Notes: generated from the sequence alone by a model not told the origin. 46,071 nucleotides of DNA from Tyzzerella sp. (GCA_019415525.1 DXZA01000063.1:1-46071), one strand, 5' to 3'. Shown: positions 7,021 to 16,690, counted from the stretch's first letter. A program made the numbers and translations.

Positions 7021-8319
7021 TTACCCCTTTCTTACTCTAACAGCATTTGCATGGGCTGTAAGACCTTCTGCATTTGCAAAAGATATTATATCTTCTTGTA
7101 AATTTAAAAGTGCCTCTTTACTGAATGATATAATACTTGATTTTTTAATAAAGTCATCTATTGAAAGAGGAGAGAAAAATCTAGCAGTGCCACCTGTTGG
7201 TAAAACGTGGTTAGGACCTGCCATATAATCTCCTAAAGGTTCAGGAGAATAATTCCCTAAAAATATTGCTCCAGCATTTTGTATTTTAGGTAAAAGTTCA
7301 AACGGATTAAGTGTACAAACTTCCATATGTTCCGGTGCTATTGTATTGGATATTTCACAAGCCTTATCAAGATTTTCAACAACAATTATAGCACTATAAT
7401 CTCTTAATGATTTTTCTATAATTTCTTTTCTTTCAAGAACAGCAGTCTGTTTTTCGAGTTCTATTTTAACGTTTTCAGCAAGTTCAATACTATCTGTAAC
7501 AAGAACAGCAGAAGCAAGTTCATCATGTTCAGCCTGTGAAAGCATATCAGCAGCAACATAAACAGGATTTGCTGTTTTATCAGCAACAACAAGTATTTCA
7601 CTTGGACCTGCAACAGAGTCAATATTTACATGACCATAAACAGTTCTTTTTGCAAGAGCCACAAATATATTACCAGGACCACAAATTTTATCAACTTTAG
7701 GCACACTTTCAGTACCAAAAGCAAGAGCAGCTATTGCCTGTGCTCCACCAACCTTATAAATTTCAGTAACACCAGCTTCATTTGCAGCAACAAGTGTATT
7801 AGGATTAATTTTACCGTTTTTTTGCACAGGTGTAGTCATTATTATATTTTTTACACCTGCAACTTTTGCTGGCATAACATTCATAAGTACACTTGAAGGA
7901 TAAGCAGCTTTTCCACCTGGAACATATACACCAACATATTCAAGAGGTCTTATAAGCTGTCCAAGCATTTCTCCATTAGGACTAGGTTCAAGCCAACTGT
8001 TTATTTTTTGTTTCTCATGGAAATCTTTTATTCTACTAGCTGATTTTTTAATAACATCAATAAGTTTTTTATCCACAAGAGTATATGCTTCTTCAATTTC
8101 TTCTTTTGTTACTTTAATTGTATTTTCATCAAGTTTAATTTTATCAAATTGTTCTGTATATTTAAAAAGTGCCTGATTTTTATTTTTTCTTATATCGGCA
8201 ATTATTCCATCAACAATATCTTGTACATTACCATAATCAAGCTGATTTCTATTAAGTATAAATTCAAGTTTTTCTTTTGCTTCTTGTGATTTATCACTAT
8301 ATTTTATAAGAGAAATCAT
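7021..8319 (-). CDS. hisD: Histidinol dehydrogenase
   Basis: The 432-residue zinc enzyme performs the last two oxidations, L-histidinol to L-histidine with two NAD+. Landmarks are YVPGGKAAYPSS, the GPGNIFVALAK loop, DMLSQAEHDELA and the catalytic IAPEHMEVCT. The length is typical of the family. Its ATG overlaps the hisG stop by four bases (ATGA at 8316-8319), with AAAGGGGG upstream, indicating coupled translation. Confidence 0.98.
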   Translation of the reverse strand: MISLIKYSDKSQEAKEKLEFILNRNQLDYGNVQDIVDGIIADIRKNKNQALFKYTEQFDKIKLDENTIKVTKEEIEEAYTLVDKKLIDVIKKSASRIKDFHEKQKINSWLEPSPNGEMLGQLIRPLEYVGVYVPGGKAAYPSSVLMNVMPAKVAGVKNIIMTTPVQKNGKINPNTLVAANEAGVTEIYKVGGAQAIAALAFGTESVPKVDKICGPGNIFVALAKRTVYGHVNIDSVAGPSEILVVADKTANPVYVAADMLSQAEHDELASAVLVTDSIELAENVKIELEKQTAVLERKEIIEKSLRDYSAIIVVENLDKACEISNTIAPEHMEVCTLNPFELLPKIQNAGAIFLGNYSPEPLGDYMAGPNHVLPTGGTARFFSPLSIDDFIKKSSIISFSKEALLNLQEDIISFANAEGLTAHANAVRVRKG

Positions 8320-8963
8320 TTATTTTCCCCCTTTGTAAGTGCTTTTATTTTGTCTATAATATCCATAATTCTTTCATGTTCCATTTTCATACTTACACGG
8401 TTTACAACAACTCTTGCACTTAAAGGACAAATATCTTCTAAAACCATAAGACCATTTTCTTTAAGTGTTGAACCTGTTTCAACAATATCCACAATAACAT
8501 CAGAAAGTCCAACAATAGGAGCAAGTTCAACAGAACCATTAAGTTTTATTATTTCAACAGTTTGATGTTTAACTTTATAAAAATAGTCTGTTGCTATTTT
8601 AGGATATTTTGTTGCAACTCTAAGATGATGACTTTTTTCAAGTTTCTCTTTAGCACTTTCAGGACCTGCAACCATCATTTTGCATTTTCCAAGTCCAAGG
8701 TCTAAAAGCTCATATAAATCTCTGCCTTCTTCAAGTATAGTATCTTTACCAACAATACCTATATCAGCAGCACCATGCTCAACATATGTAGGAACATCAC
8801 TTGCTTTTGAAAGGAAAAATTTAAGTCCAAGTTCTTCATTTGTAAAAATAAGTTTTCTTGATTTTTCTTTCATTTCTTCACAAGGCATACCTATTTTTTC
8901 AAAAAGCTCCATTGTTTGGTCAGCAAGACGACCTTTTGCAAGGGCAAATGTTAAATATCTCAT
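8316..8963 (-). CDS. hisG: ATP phosphoribosyltransferase, short-form catalytic subunit
   Basis: The 215-residue enzyme joins PRPP and ATP in the committed step of histidine synthesis. It begins with LTFALAKGRLADQT and has the PRPP loop segment VDIVETGSTLKENGL. It is the short form that lacks the C-terminal regulatory ACT-like domain, so it needs HisZ for activity and feedback control; hisZ is directly upstream. The ATG at 8963 is used because AAAGGAGG (8973-8980) precedes it, whereas a start at 8993 lies inside hisZ. Confidence 0.97.
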   Translation of the reverse strand: MRYLTFALAKGRLADQTMELFEKIGMPCEEMKEKSRKLIFTNEELGLKFFLSKASDVPTYVEHGAADIGIVGKDTILEEGRDLYELLDLGLGKCKMMVAGPESAKEKLEKSHHLRVATKYPKIATDYFYKVKHQTVEIIKLNGSVELAPIVGLSDVIVDIVETGSTLKENGLMVLEDICPLSARVVVNRVSMKMEHERIMDIIDKIKALTKGENK

Positions 8964-8964
8964 A

Positions 8965-10242
8965 TTATTCGGCCTCCTTTTTAGGAAGTACAAGGTCGCT
9001 TACCTTTGCACTAACAGTATATCCACCCATTTCATCAAGAAAACTTACAACTTTAAGATTTTCACTATCTTCAAAATAAAGCATATGGGCTATACCATTT
9101 TCTTTTGCGTATTTAAAATTAGCATCAAAATCATTAGAAATAAAACTATTTTGAACTATCATTCCATTATCTCTATATGCAAGACCTATTTTATAAGCTG
9201 TAATTTTGCCTTTATTTTCCCAAGCAATAAGAGTTTTTGGCTTTTCTTGAAATTCTGCTGTTTTTTCAACTATAGAAACTATTTCATTTATATTTATTGT
9301 AAAACCAACAGCAGGCATATCTTTACCAAAACCACTTACAAGGTTATCATATCTTCCTCCACCTACAATAGAGTATCCTGTTCCATATGTATATCCTCTA
9401 AATATTATACCTGTATAGTAATTAAGATGATTTATCATTCCAAGGTCAAAATATACATACTTATCAACACCATGTATTCTAAGTATGCCATAAAGTTTTT
9501 TAAGTTCATCAAGAGCATTTATAGCTTCTTCACTTTTTGTAAGACCTTTAACATAATCAATAACTTCATTTTTACCAACAAGTCTTGTAAGTTTAGAAAG
9601 TATTGTTTTTCCATTTTCGGAAATATTGCAGTTATTTATAATATTTTCAAGAGCAACATAATCTCTTTGAGCTATTATTTCTTTTATATTTTCACATTCT
9701 TCTTTTGAAAGCCCTGTTTCATCAAGTATTGCTTTAAAAAGTTTAACCTGACCTATATTAATTCTAAAATCTTTTATACCGCTTTTTAATATAGATTTTA
9801 TAGCAAGAACTATTATTTCAGCATCTGCCTCATATGAGTTTACACCCATAAGCTCAACACCGGCTTGAGTTGTTTCATAAAGCTTTCCTTGATAACTTCC
9901 GCTTGTTTTAAATGTATTTCCAACATAATAAAGTCTAAGTGGATTTTCATTTTCTGAAAAAGCAGTAGCAGCAATACGAGCAATACCAGGTGTCATATCG
10001 CTTCTCATAGCTAATGTTGCACCTTCTCTATCAAAGTACTTATACATAAGCTTAGGGTCTGTTCCCCCTCTATTTTCGTCAGAAAAGACCTCTATATATT
10101 CAAGTGAAGGACTTTCAACAGCTTTATAAGCATATCCTTCAAATTCATTTCTTATTTCATTTATAATCTCATTTTTTATACTACATTCATATGGTAAAAC
10201 ATCTCTGAAACCAACAGGCGTATGTAGTCTGTTATCTCTCAT
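8965..10242 (-). CDS. hisZ: ATP phosphoribosyltransferase regulatory subunit
   Basis: The 425-residue product is a catalytically inactive relative of histidyl-tRNA synthetase that forms the octameric complex with short HisG and mediates histidine feedback. Class II-synthetase motifs are recognisable (AMRSDMTPGIAR, TTQAGVELMG, VGGGRYDNL). It is first in the operon, 64 bases downstream of a consensus promoter -10, with a GGGGGG ribosome-binding site. Its pairing with a short HisG makes a true HisRS unlikely. Confidence 0.95.
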   Translation of the reverse strand: MRDNRLHTPVGFRDVLPYECSIKNEIINEIRNEFEGYAYKAVESPSLEYIEVFSDENRGGTDPKLMYKYFDREGATLAMRSDMTPGIARIAATAFSENENPLRLYYVGNTFKTSGSYQGKLYETTQAGVELMGVNSYEADAEIIVLAIKSILKSGIKDFRINIGQVKLFKAILDETGLSKEECENIKEIIAQRDYVALENIINNCNISENGKTILSKLTRLVGKNEVIDYVKGLTKSEEAINALDELKKLYGILRIHGVDKYVYFDLGMINHLNYYTGIIFRGYTYGTGYSIVGGGRYDNLVSGFGKDMPAVGFTININEIVSIVEKTAEFQEKPKTLIAWENKGKITAYKIGLAYRDNGMIVQNSFISNDFDANFKYAKENGIAHMLYFEDSENLKVVSFLDEMGGYTVSAKVSDLVLPKKEAE

Positions 10243-10263
10243 TATTTAATCCCCCCAGCAAAA

Positions 10264-10289
10264 ACTTTATCACTCTACTATAATAAAGT
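10264..10289. repeat. Inverted repeat in the his leader
   Basis: ACTTTAT (10264-10270) and ATAAAGT (10283-10289) form a 7-bp inverted repeat with a 12-nt spacer just downstream of the predicted his start site. It could be an operator or a weak RNA hairpin. No repressor is identified. The leader is only about 55 nt, so a T-box riboswitch does not fit. Confidence 0.4.
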
Positions 10290-10304
10290 ACTAAATTTTA
10301 TAAT

Positions 10305-10333
10305 ATTATAATTCTATTGTAAATAAAAGTCAA
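10305..10333 (-). promoter_or_regulatory. his operon promoter
   Basis: On the minus strand TTGACT (10328-10333), a 17-base spacer and a perfect TATAAT (10305-10310), with an AT-rich region upstream. It reads into hisZ. Confidence 0.88.
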
Positions 10334-10494
10334 TAGACTTAAATAATATTACATTATATTATTATTTTAATCAACGAACTTATTTTATGATATACTATAT
10401 TTAATTAAGAAAACCGTAAGAAAAATACATATAAAAAATTAAATGATATTTGCTATATTTTTTATATAATAGAAATTTTCAGGGGGGTAACATA

Positions 10495-11190
10495 ATGGAA
10501 AAATTTAATATTCTTGTATGCGATGATGAAAAAGCTATCGTTGATGCAATAGAAATATATCTTAAACAAGAAGGATATAACATAATAAAAGCATATAACG
10601 GACTTGAGGCATTAAAAGCTATTGAGGAAAACGAAATACATCTTATACTTCTTGATATAATGATGCCAAAAATGGACGGACTTAATGCAACAATAAAAAT
10701 AAGAGAAAAACTTAATATACCTATAATAATACTTTCAGCAAAATCAGAGGATACAGATAAAATATTAGGGCTTAATTTTGGGGCAGATGATTATATAACA
10801 AAGCCTTTTAATCCACTTGAACTTGTTGCAAGGGTAAAATCACAAATGAGAAGATATACAAGTCTTGGAAGTATTGCAGAAAAGACAAGCACAATAAAAA
10901 TAGGTGGCCTTGAACTTGATAAAGAAGCAAAAGAAGTTAGAGTTGAAGGTGAACCTGTAAAACTTACAGCAACAGAATATGGAATATTAGAACTTCTTAT
11001 GGAAAACGCAGGTAAAGTTTTTTCTATAGACCAAATATATGAAAAGGTATGGAATGAGCTTTCATTTGCTCCTGAAAATACAGTTTCAGTCCATATAAGA
11101 AGAATACGAGAAAAAATTGAAATAAATCCTAAAGAACCAAGATATTTAAAGGTGGTGTGGGGAATTGGCTACAAGATTGAAAAAGTCTAA
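10495..11190 (+). CDS. OmpR/PhoB-family response regulator
   Basis: The product has 231 residues. The receiver domain (about 4-118) has the acidic pair DD in NILVCDDEK, phospho-acceptor D54 in LLDIMMPKMDG, the switch Ser/Thr in ILSAKS and the conserved Lys in DYITKPFNPLEL. A winged-helix DNA-binding domain (about 130-230) ends with VHIRRIREKIE...VVWGIGYKIEK. The ATG at 10495 follows AGGGGGG; an upstream start at 10450 would add residues before the receiver domain. The kinase gene overlaps its 3' end by 26 bases, so the two form a dedicated VanR/VanS-like pair. The signal and targets are unknown. Confidence 0.93.
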   Translation: MEKFNILVCDDEKAIVDAIEIYLKQEGYNIIKAYNGLEALKAIEENEIHLILLDIMMPKMDGLNATIKIREKLNIPIIILSAKSEDTDKILGLNFGADDYITKPFNPLELVARVKSQMRRYTSLGSIAEKTSTIKIGGLELDKEAKEVRVEGEPVKLTATEYGILELLMENAGKVFSIDQIYEKVWNELSFAPENTVSVHIRRIREKIEINPKEPRYLKVVWGIGYKIEKV

Positions 11191-13399
11191 TAGCAACACT
11201 CGCATAATAAAAAGTTTTATTGTATTTTTATTTATAATAGGAATATCAGTATTTTATTTTACAGGTATATGGCTTATATCAAATTCAACAAAATGGGGAA
11301 CTACTCCATTTTTTGAAGAAACATATCGTGATACATATACATTTAGAAATAAATTTGATAATCTTCTTTATTATGCTGTTGAAACTAATGTTGTATATAA
11401 AAGCCAAGGAAATATAGAAGACGGAAAAGCAATAAACGAAGATGATTTAATACAAAAATTTAAAGAATACTATAATGTAGCAGACGGTATAATAACAAGT
11501 AATACTGAAATAGTAAATGATAAACTTGTATTAACAGGAAGTATACCTGATTATCTTCAAGAAAATTATAAAGAATACGAATATCTTGTAAATAATAGAC
11601 TATCCACTTACAGAAAAATTTATATACAAAATCAACTTGATACTTATAATTTTCAAATGGACGAATTATCATCATATAAGAATTTCTATTATTGTATAGA
11701 AGATGAAAACGGAAATATAATAGCTCAAAATAAAGATAAAGAGGAAATTCTTAAATTTAATAACCATTTTATACAACAAGGTGATTTTACAACCGATAAA
11801 ATGGGTGGTGTTTTATTTTCAGATTTTTATAGTAAAAATATATCAATAAAGAATTATAAATTATATGCAGGAGTACCAGATGTATTTGAAGAAGGTGATA
11901 TATTCTATACAGAAAATGAAGCATTTTCAAACTTTGCAACATGTACACCTTATTTATTTTCAGTATTCTTTTTATCACTTATATGTTGTATACTTATGTC
12001 AGTATATCTTATAAGAATGGCTGGTCAAAACGAAAGACGTGGAGAAGTAACACTTTCAACATTAGATAAACTTTATAATGATATTCATTTTTGGTTATCA
12101 GCAATATCAATATTCATATTATTATTGATTTTTACAACTCTTATGAATCCAGCGGTTTATTATAACGAAAATACTATGATTTCATATACAGCAATAGGTA
12201 TTCAATATATATCAGTACTTATATCTTCTCTTATAGGTTTAAGCTTTTTATGCTCAATGTCAAGGCAGATAAAGGCTCATCAATTTATAAGAAATACATT
12301 ATTTGTATCAATAATAATAAAAGTAGGTAGCTTTTTAAGCAATAAATCTTTTAAAGGCTGGATAGTTTTTACTGCTTTTATATATACACTTATAAATATA
12401 ATACTTTTATCATTAACATTATTTTTAAGATATAATTTTATTTTATTTATATTCTTTGGACTAACACTTATTGCTTTTAATATTATATGTCTTATAATAC
12501 TTTTAAAAAGCTTAGAGTCACTTTCAATAATAATGAATACTGCAAGAGAGATATCAACTGGAAATTTCAACGACACTATAGATATTAAAAAAATATCACC
12601 TTCATTTATATCTTTTGCAAAAGATATAATAAACATACAGCAAGGTTTAAAAACAGCTGTTGAAGAAGCTGTAAAAGGCGAAAGAATGAAAGCAGAGCTT
12701 ATAACAAATGTTTCTCATGACCTAAAAACACCTCTTACATCCATAATAACTTATATTGACCTTCTAAAAAAAGAGGAACTTAATAATAAGCAAGCTGATG
12801 GTTATGTTGAAATACTTAATGATAAAGCATTAAGGCTTAAAAGACTTATAGAAGACCTTATTGAGGCAAGCAAAGCATCAAGTGGCAATTTAAAGGTTAC
12901 AAAGCAAAGAATTGACCTTAGACAACTTGTAATGATGGCAAGCGGTGAATTTGAAGAAAAAATGAATAATGCAGGTATAAGCTTAAAAATAAACGCAGAA
13001 GAAGAAACTATTATTGAAGCTGACGGAAATCATATGTGGCGAATAATAGAAAATCTTATATCAAATGCACTAAAATATTCAATGCCAAATTCAAGAGTAT
13101 ATATAGATATATTCAAAACTGACACATTGGGTATACTTATAATGAAAAATATATCAGAAATTCCACTTGAAATAAGTCCGGAGAGGCTTACAGAAAGATT
13201 TGTACGAGGCGATGAATCAAGAACAACAGAGGGTTCAGGACTTGGTCTTTCAATAACAAAAAGCCTTTCAATACTTCAAGGGGGAGATTTTAGTATAAGT
13301 ATAGATGGTGATTTATTCAAAGCCACTGTAAAAATGCCTTTATGGAAAGATAATGAAGACCAAAATATTGAAAGTACAAATAATATAGTAGAGCAATAA
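11165..13399 (+). CDS. Large multi-pass sensor histidine kinase
   Basis: The product has 744 residues. A first membrane helix (about 16-38) is followed by an extracytoplasmic region (about 40-258), then several further hydrophobic segments (about 262-285, 310-328, 345-365, 400-420 and 425-448). Next come a HAMP-like linker (about 450-505), HisKA with phospho-acceptor H518 in NVSHDLKTPLTS, and an ATPase domain with an NALKYS N-box and a GSGLGLS G-box. The membrane architecture is larger than in classic VanS/PhoR kinases. The start is a TTG inside the regulator gene, preceded by GGTGGTGTGGGG; TTG at 11177 is an alternative. The signal is unknown. Confidence 0.9.
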   Translation: MATRLKKSNSNTRIIKSFIVFLFIIGISVFYFTGIWLISNSTKWGTTPFFEETYRDTYTFRNKFDNLLYYAVETNVVYKSQGNIEDGKAINEDDLIQKFKEYYNVADGIITSNTEIVNDKLVLTGSIPDYLQENYKEYEYLVNNRLSTYRKIYIQNQLDTYNFQMDELSSYKNFYYCIEDENGNIIAQNKDKEEILKFNNHFIQQGDFTTDKMGGVLFSDFYSKNISIKNYKLYAGVPDVFEEGDIFYTENEAFSNFATCTPYLFSVFFLSLICCILMSVYLIRMAGQNERRGEVTLSTLDKLYNDIHFWLSAISIFILLLIFTTLMNPAVYYNENTMISYTAIGIQYISVLISSLIGLSFLCSMSRQIKAHQFIRNTLFVSIIIKVGSFLSNKSFKGWIVFTAFIYTLINIILLSLTLFLRYNFILFIFFGLTLIAFNIICLIILLKSLESLSIIMNTAREISTGNFNDTIDIKKISPSFISFAKDIINIQQGLKTAVEEAVKGERMKAELITNVSHDLKTPLTSIITYIDLLKKEELNNKQADGYVEILNDKALRLKRLIEDLIEASKASSGNLKVTKQRIDLRQLVMMASGEFEEKMNNAGISLKINAEEETIIEADGNHMWRIIENLISNALKYSMPNSRVYIDIFKTDTLGILIMKNISEIPLEISPERLTERFVRGDESRTTEGSGLGLSITKSLSILQGGDFSISIDGDLFKATVKMPLWKDNEDQNIESTNNIVEQ

Positions 13400-13401
13400 A
13401 A

Positions 13402-13431
13402 AGAGAGCCTTTCGTTTACGAAAGGCTCTCT
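13402..13431. terminator. Bidirectional terminator between the kinase and trmB
   Basis: A perfect 13-bp stem (13402-13414 and 13419-13431) with a TTTA loop separates the convergent kinase and trmB genes. The T run is strongest on the minus strand (after trmB). Confidence 0.9.
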
Positions 13432-13437
13432 AAATTT

Positions 13438-14073
13438 TTATCTTTTAAATCTAGCTTCAAGTCTATATATAGGCATACCCTTTGATGAGAATTTTTCTTC
13501 ATACTCTGTCATTATATTCCCTTCAAAATCGCTGTTGTGAAGGTCAAGTGATATATTTGATAATTTCCAATCATCAGCACAAAATTCATTTAATGAGAAC
13601 TCAAAAAGCCCCCTATTATCTGTTTTAAAAAATACTTCTCCACTTTCTCCAAGAACATCTTTATAGCTTTCAAGGAAATTTCTGTGAGTAAGTCTTCTTT
13701 TTGCCCATCTCTTTTTAGGCCATGGGTCGCTAAAATTAAGATATATTCTTGATATTTCACCAACTTCAAAAATATCAGAAAGTTTTTCTGCATATCCGCA
13801 TATAATAGCTATATTTTCTTCATCTTCAGCTATTTTTCTTGCAGCAATACCAGCAACTGTTGTTTGTCTTTCTATACCAACAAAGTTAACATCTTTATAT
13901 CTTTTGGCATTTTCTGTTATAAATCCACCTTTTCCACAACCTATTTCAACATATACAGGATTATCATTTTTAAAATATTCTTTCCATTTACCTTTCATTG
14001 AAAGAGGTTCTCTTATTACATGAGGATTTGTATTAAGTTCTTCTTCAGCCCAAGGTTTACGTCTTGTTCTCAT
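13438..14073 (-). CDS. trmB: tRNA (guanine-N7-)-methyltransferase
   Basis: The 211-residue SAM-dependent enzyme makes m7G at position 46 of tRNA. The SAM loop is YVEIGCGKGGFI, and the family signature is NFSDPWPKKRWAKRRLTHRNFL. The length is typical. The nearest purine-rich site (GGAGA) is about 14 nt from the ATG, which is longer than usual. It lies downstream of glpK with no obvious hairpin between them, so it may also be reached by glpK read-through. Confidence 0.96.
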   Translation of the reverse strand: MRTRRKPWAEEELNTNPHVIREPLSMKGKWKEYFKNDNPVYVEIGCGKGGFITENAKRYKDVNFVGIERQTTVAGIAARKIAEDEENIAIICGYAEKLSDIFEVGEISRIYLNFSDPWPKKRWAKRRLTHRNFLESYKDVLGESGEVFFKTDNRGLFEFSLNEFCADDWKLSNISLDLHNSDFEGNIMTEYEEKFSSKGMPIYRLEARFKR

Positions 14074-14158
14074 AATATATTTCTATTCTCCTTTAAAATA
14101 TCAGTTAATTATTCTTTATAGTATCATATGAAATTACTTATTTCCACAAAAATTTTAT

Positions 14159-15655
14159 TTAATCTTCTTTTGCCCAACCATATGAATATTTAACAGCCTT
14201 ATTCCAACCTTTTATTTTATTTATTCTCTCTTCTTCATTTATATCAGGATAAAAAGTTTTATCTATACTCCAATTTTTTATAACATCTTTTTTATCTTTC
14301 CAATATCCTACTGCAAGCCCTGCAAGATAAGCTGCACCCATAGCAGTAGTTTCTACACATTTAGGACGTCTTACCGGTGCATTTATAAGGTCTGATTGTA
14401 TTTGCATAAGAAAATTATTAGCACTTGCACCACCATCAACTTTTAATGCTGAAATTTCTATTTCCGAATCTGCTTTCATAGCATTTATTACATCATTAAC
14501 TTGATATGCTATAGATTCAAGAGTCGCTCTTATAATGTGGTACTTATTTACACCTCTTGTTATACCAACAACAACACCTCTTGCATATTGGTCCCAATGC
14601 GGTGCACCAAGACCTGTAAATGCAGGTACAACATAACAACCATTAGTATCTTTTACTTTTTTAGCCATATATTCAGAGTCTTCAGAAGAATCTATAAGTC
14701 TAAGTTCATCTCTAAGCCATTGTATAGATGCACCAGCAACAAATATAGAACCTTCAAGGGCATATGTAATTTTACCATCAAGCCCCCACGCTATTGTTGT
14801 AACAAGACCATTTTTTGAAAAAACAGGTTTATCACCTGTATTCATAAGCATAAAGCAGCCTGTTCCATATGTATTTTTAACTTCTCCAGCTTCAAAACAT
14901 GTTTGTCCAAAAAGAGCAGCTTGTTGGTCACCGGCAGCACCGGCAACAGGAATTTCTCCCCCAAAAAATTTAGAATGACTTTTACCATAAATACAACTTG
15001 AAGGTTTTACTTCTGGTAACATAGATTTTGGAATATTAAGTATTTGAAGTATTTCATCGTCCCATTCAAGGGTATTTATATTAAAAAGCAGTGTACGAGA
15101 AGCATTTGAATAGTCTGTAACATGAACCTTACCTTTTGTAAGTTTCCATATAAGCCAAGTTTCAACAGTACCAAAAAGAAGTTCACCTTTTTCTGCTCTT
15201 TCTCTTGCACCTTCAACATTATCAAGTATCCATTTTATTTTTGTACCTGAAAAATAAGCATCTATTATAAGACCTGTTTTTTGTCTAAAAATTTCTGTAA
15301 GATTTCTATTTTTAAGTTCATCACAATACTCTGATGTTCTTCTACATTGCCATACAATAGCATTATACACTGGTTCACCTGTTTTTTTATCCCAAACAAT
15401 AGTGGTTTCTCTCTGATTTGTAATACCTATACCGGCAATATCAGCATATGAAGCATCTATTTTTTCCATAGCCTCAACTGCTACACCAAGTTGTGATGAC
15501 CATATTTCATTTGCATCATGTTCAACCCAACCTGGCTTTGGAAAATATTGAGTAAACTCCTTTTGTGCCATACTGCAAATTTCGCCTTTTTCATTAAATA
15601 ATATACATCTATTACTTGTTGTACCAGCATCAAGTGCCATAACATATTTTGACAT
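14159..15655 (-). CDS. glpK: Glycerol kinase
   Basis: The 498-residue FGGY-family kinase phosphorylates glycerol to sn-glycerol-3-phosphate for lipid synthesis or catabolism. It has the N-terminal ALDAGTTSNRCILF phosphate loop, GITNQRETTIVWDKKTG, and the C-terminal DGGASANNFLMQIQSDL and TTAMGAAYLAGLA signatures. GGAGGA precedes the ATG. No glpF or glpD is adjacent, so its substrate supply is encoded elsewhere. It has its own promoter (15692-15720). Confidence 0.98.
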   Translation of the reverse strand: MSKYVMALDAGTTSNRCILFNEKGEICSMAQKEFTQYFPKPGWVEHDANEIWSSQLGVAVEAMEKIDASYADIAGIGITNQRETTIVWDKKTGEPVYNAIVWQCRRTSEYCDELKNRNLTEIFRQKTGLIIDAYFSGTKIKWILDNVEGARERAEKGELLFGTVETWLIWKLTKGKVHVTDYSNASRTLLFNINTLEWDDEILQILNIPKSMLPEVKPSSCIYGKSHSKFFGGEIPVAGAAGDQQAALFGQTCFEAGEVKNTYGTGCFMLMNTGDKPVFSKNGLVTTIAWGLDGKITYALEGSIFVAGASIQWLRDELRLIDSSEDSEYMAKKVKDTNGCYVVPAFTGLGAPHWDQYARGVVVGITRGVNKYHIIRATLESIAYQVNDVINAMKADSEIEISALKVDGGASANNFLMQIQSDLINAPVRRPKCVETTAMGAAYLAGLAVGYWKDKKDVIKNWSIDKTFYPDINEEERINKIKGWNKAVKYSYGWAKED

Positions 15656-15691
15656 ATACGTTCCTCCGTAACAATAAAAATATCTATAAAT

Positions 15692-15720
15692 ATAATATCA
15701 TTATTAAAATATATAGTCTA
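15692..15720 (-). promoter_or_regulatory. glpK promoter
   Basis: On the minus strand TAGACT (15715-15720), a 17-base spacer and TATTAT (15692-15697), about 35 bases upstream of the glpK start codon. Confidence 0.65.
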
Positions 15721-15770
15721 TTTATATTGATATTTTAGTATTATTTAATTAAAAAAGTATTACAAAAAAT

Positions 15771-15796
15771 AAAACCATTGTAAAAACAATGGTTTT
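15771..15796 (-). terminator. Terminator after tRNA-fMet
   Basis: AAAACCATTG (15771-15780) pairs with CAATGGTTTT (15787-15796). On the minus strand a T-rich run follows, only seven bases beyond the tRNA 3' end. Confidence 0.85.
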
Positions 15797-15802
15797 AGAA
15801 AA

Positions 15803-15876
<74 letters not shown>

Positions 15877-15896
15877 ATATTATTTATCTAAATTAG

Positions 15897-15925
15897 ATTA
15901 TATCACTATAATATAAACAAGTCAA
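15897..15925 (-). promoter_or_regulatory. tRNA-fMet promoter
   Basis: On the minus strand TTGACT (15920-15925), a 17-base spacer and a perfect TATAAT (15897-15902), about 20 bases upstream of the tRNA. Confidence 0.9.
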
Positions 15926-15938
15926 CATAAATCTAAAT

Positions 15939-16664
15939 TTATATTCCATCTTTATAGTTATTTTCAAGACGTTCTTTTATTAATTTATAGTTAGGCATAT
16001 ATTTTTTCATAACATCATAAAAATCTTTACTATGATTACAATGTATAAAATGGACTAACTCATGTAAAATAACTTGCTCTATACATTTGATATCAGCTTT
16101 AATAAGTTGTACATTTAATCTTATACAATTTTTTGAAGGAGTACAACTTCCCCATCTTGTTTTCATATTTCTTATTTTTATTTTTGGAAATTTTATATTA
16201 TATTCTCTATTTAACAATATAATCATTTCTTCTGTTAACTTATGAAAAAATAATTTACCATTATCAGCAAGCCATTTTAAATACTGCTCTTTTATTTTTT
16301 GACTATCATTATAATAAGTATATATATTTATTATTTTATTACTATAATCACAATTTATTAATTTATAATTGCATTTTTTAATATTAATAGTATATAACTC
16401 TCCAATAAAATAAACTTTTTTATTTTCATAAATATTATTATCAGGTTTTATATTTTTTATACACTGAATATTAGAAATATTTTTTTCTATCCATTCTCCT
16501 TTTGATATAACAAAATTATTTATAAATTCAAAAGGCACATTATATGGTGCAGATACATTTATTTTGCAATCATTAGATATTCTAATATTAATACGTTTTA
16601 TATTCTTTATAGTAAGATAATATTTATATTCTTTATTATTATATATAAATTTATACTCTTCCAT
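15939..16664 (-). CDS. YgjP-like zinc metallopeptidase domain protein
   Basis: The 241-residue product belongs to the YgjP/WLM (M48-like, DUF45) family. The C-terminal part has ILHELVHFIHCNHSKDF with an HExxH zinc motif and a downstream His, preceded by RWGSCTPSKNCIRLN, the family's hallmark segment. There is no signal peptide, so it is probably cytoplasmic. Activity on a substrate has not been established for most of the family. The ATG at 16664 has GGAG 7 nt upstream; an ATG at 16685 lies closer to the spoVG terminator. The gene is unusually rich in Asn, Ile, Lys and Tyr, even for this window. Confidence 0.85.
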   Translation of the reverse strand: MEEYKFIYNNKEYKYYLTIKNIKRINIRISNDCKINVSAPYNVPFEFINNFVISKGEWIEKNISNIQCIKNIKPDNNIYENKKVYFIGELYTINIKKCNYKLINCDYSNKIINIYTYYNDSQKIKEQYLKWLADNGKLFFHKLTEEMIILLNREYNIKFPKIKIRNMKTRWGSCTPSKNCIRLNVQLIKADIKCIEQVILHELVHFIHCNHSKDFYDVMKKYMPNYKLIKERLENNYKDGI

Positions 16665-16690
16665 ACATATTCTCCATTTTAACATAAAAA

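Noticed and set aside
8680..9708. Long open frame on the plus strand over hisG and hisZ
   Set aside because: It is antisense to two well-identified genes, has a Ser/Lys/Asn/Phe-rich composition with no domain, and lacks a ribosome-binding site.
10243..10494. T-box riboswitch in front of hisZ
   Set aside because: The leader from the predicted start is about 55 nt, too short, and no T-box or specifier loop is present.
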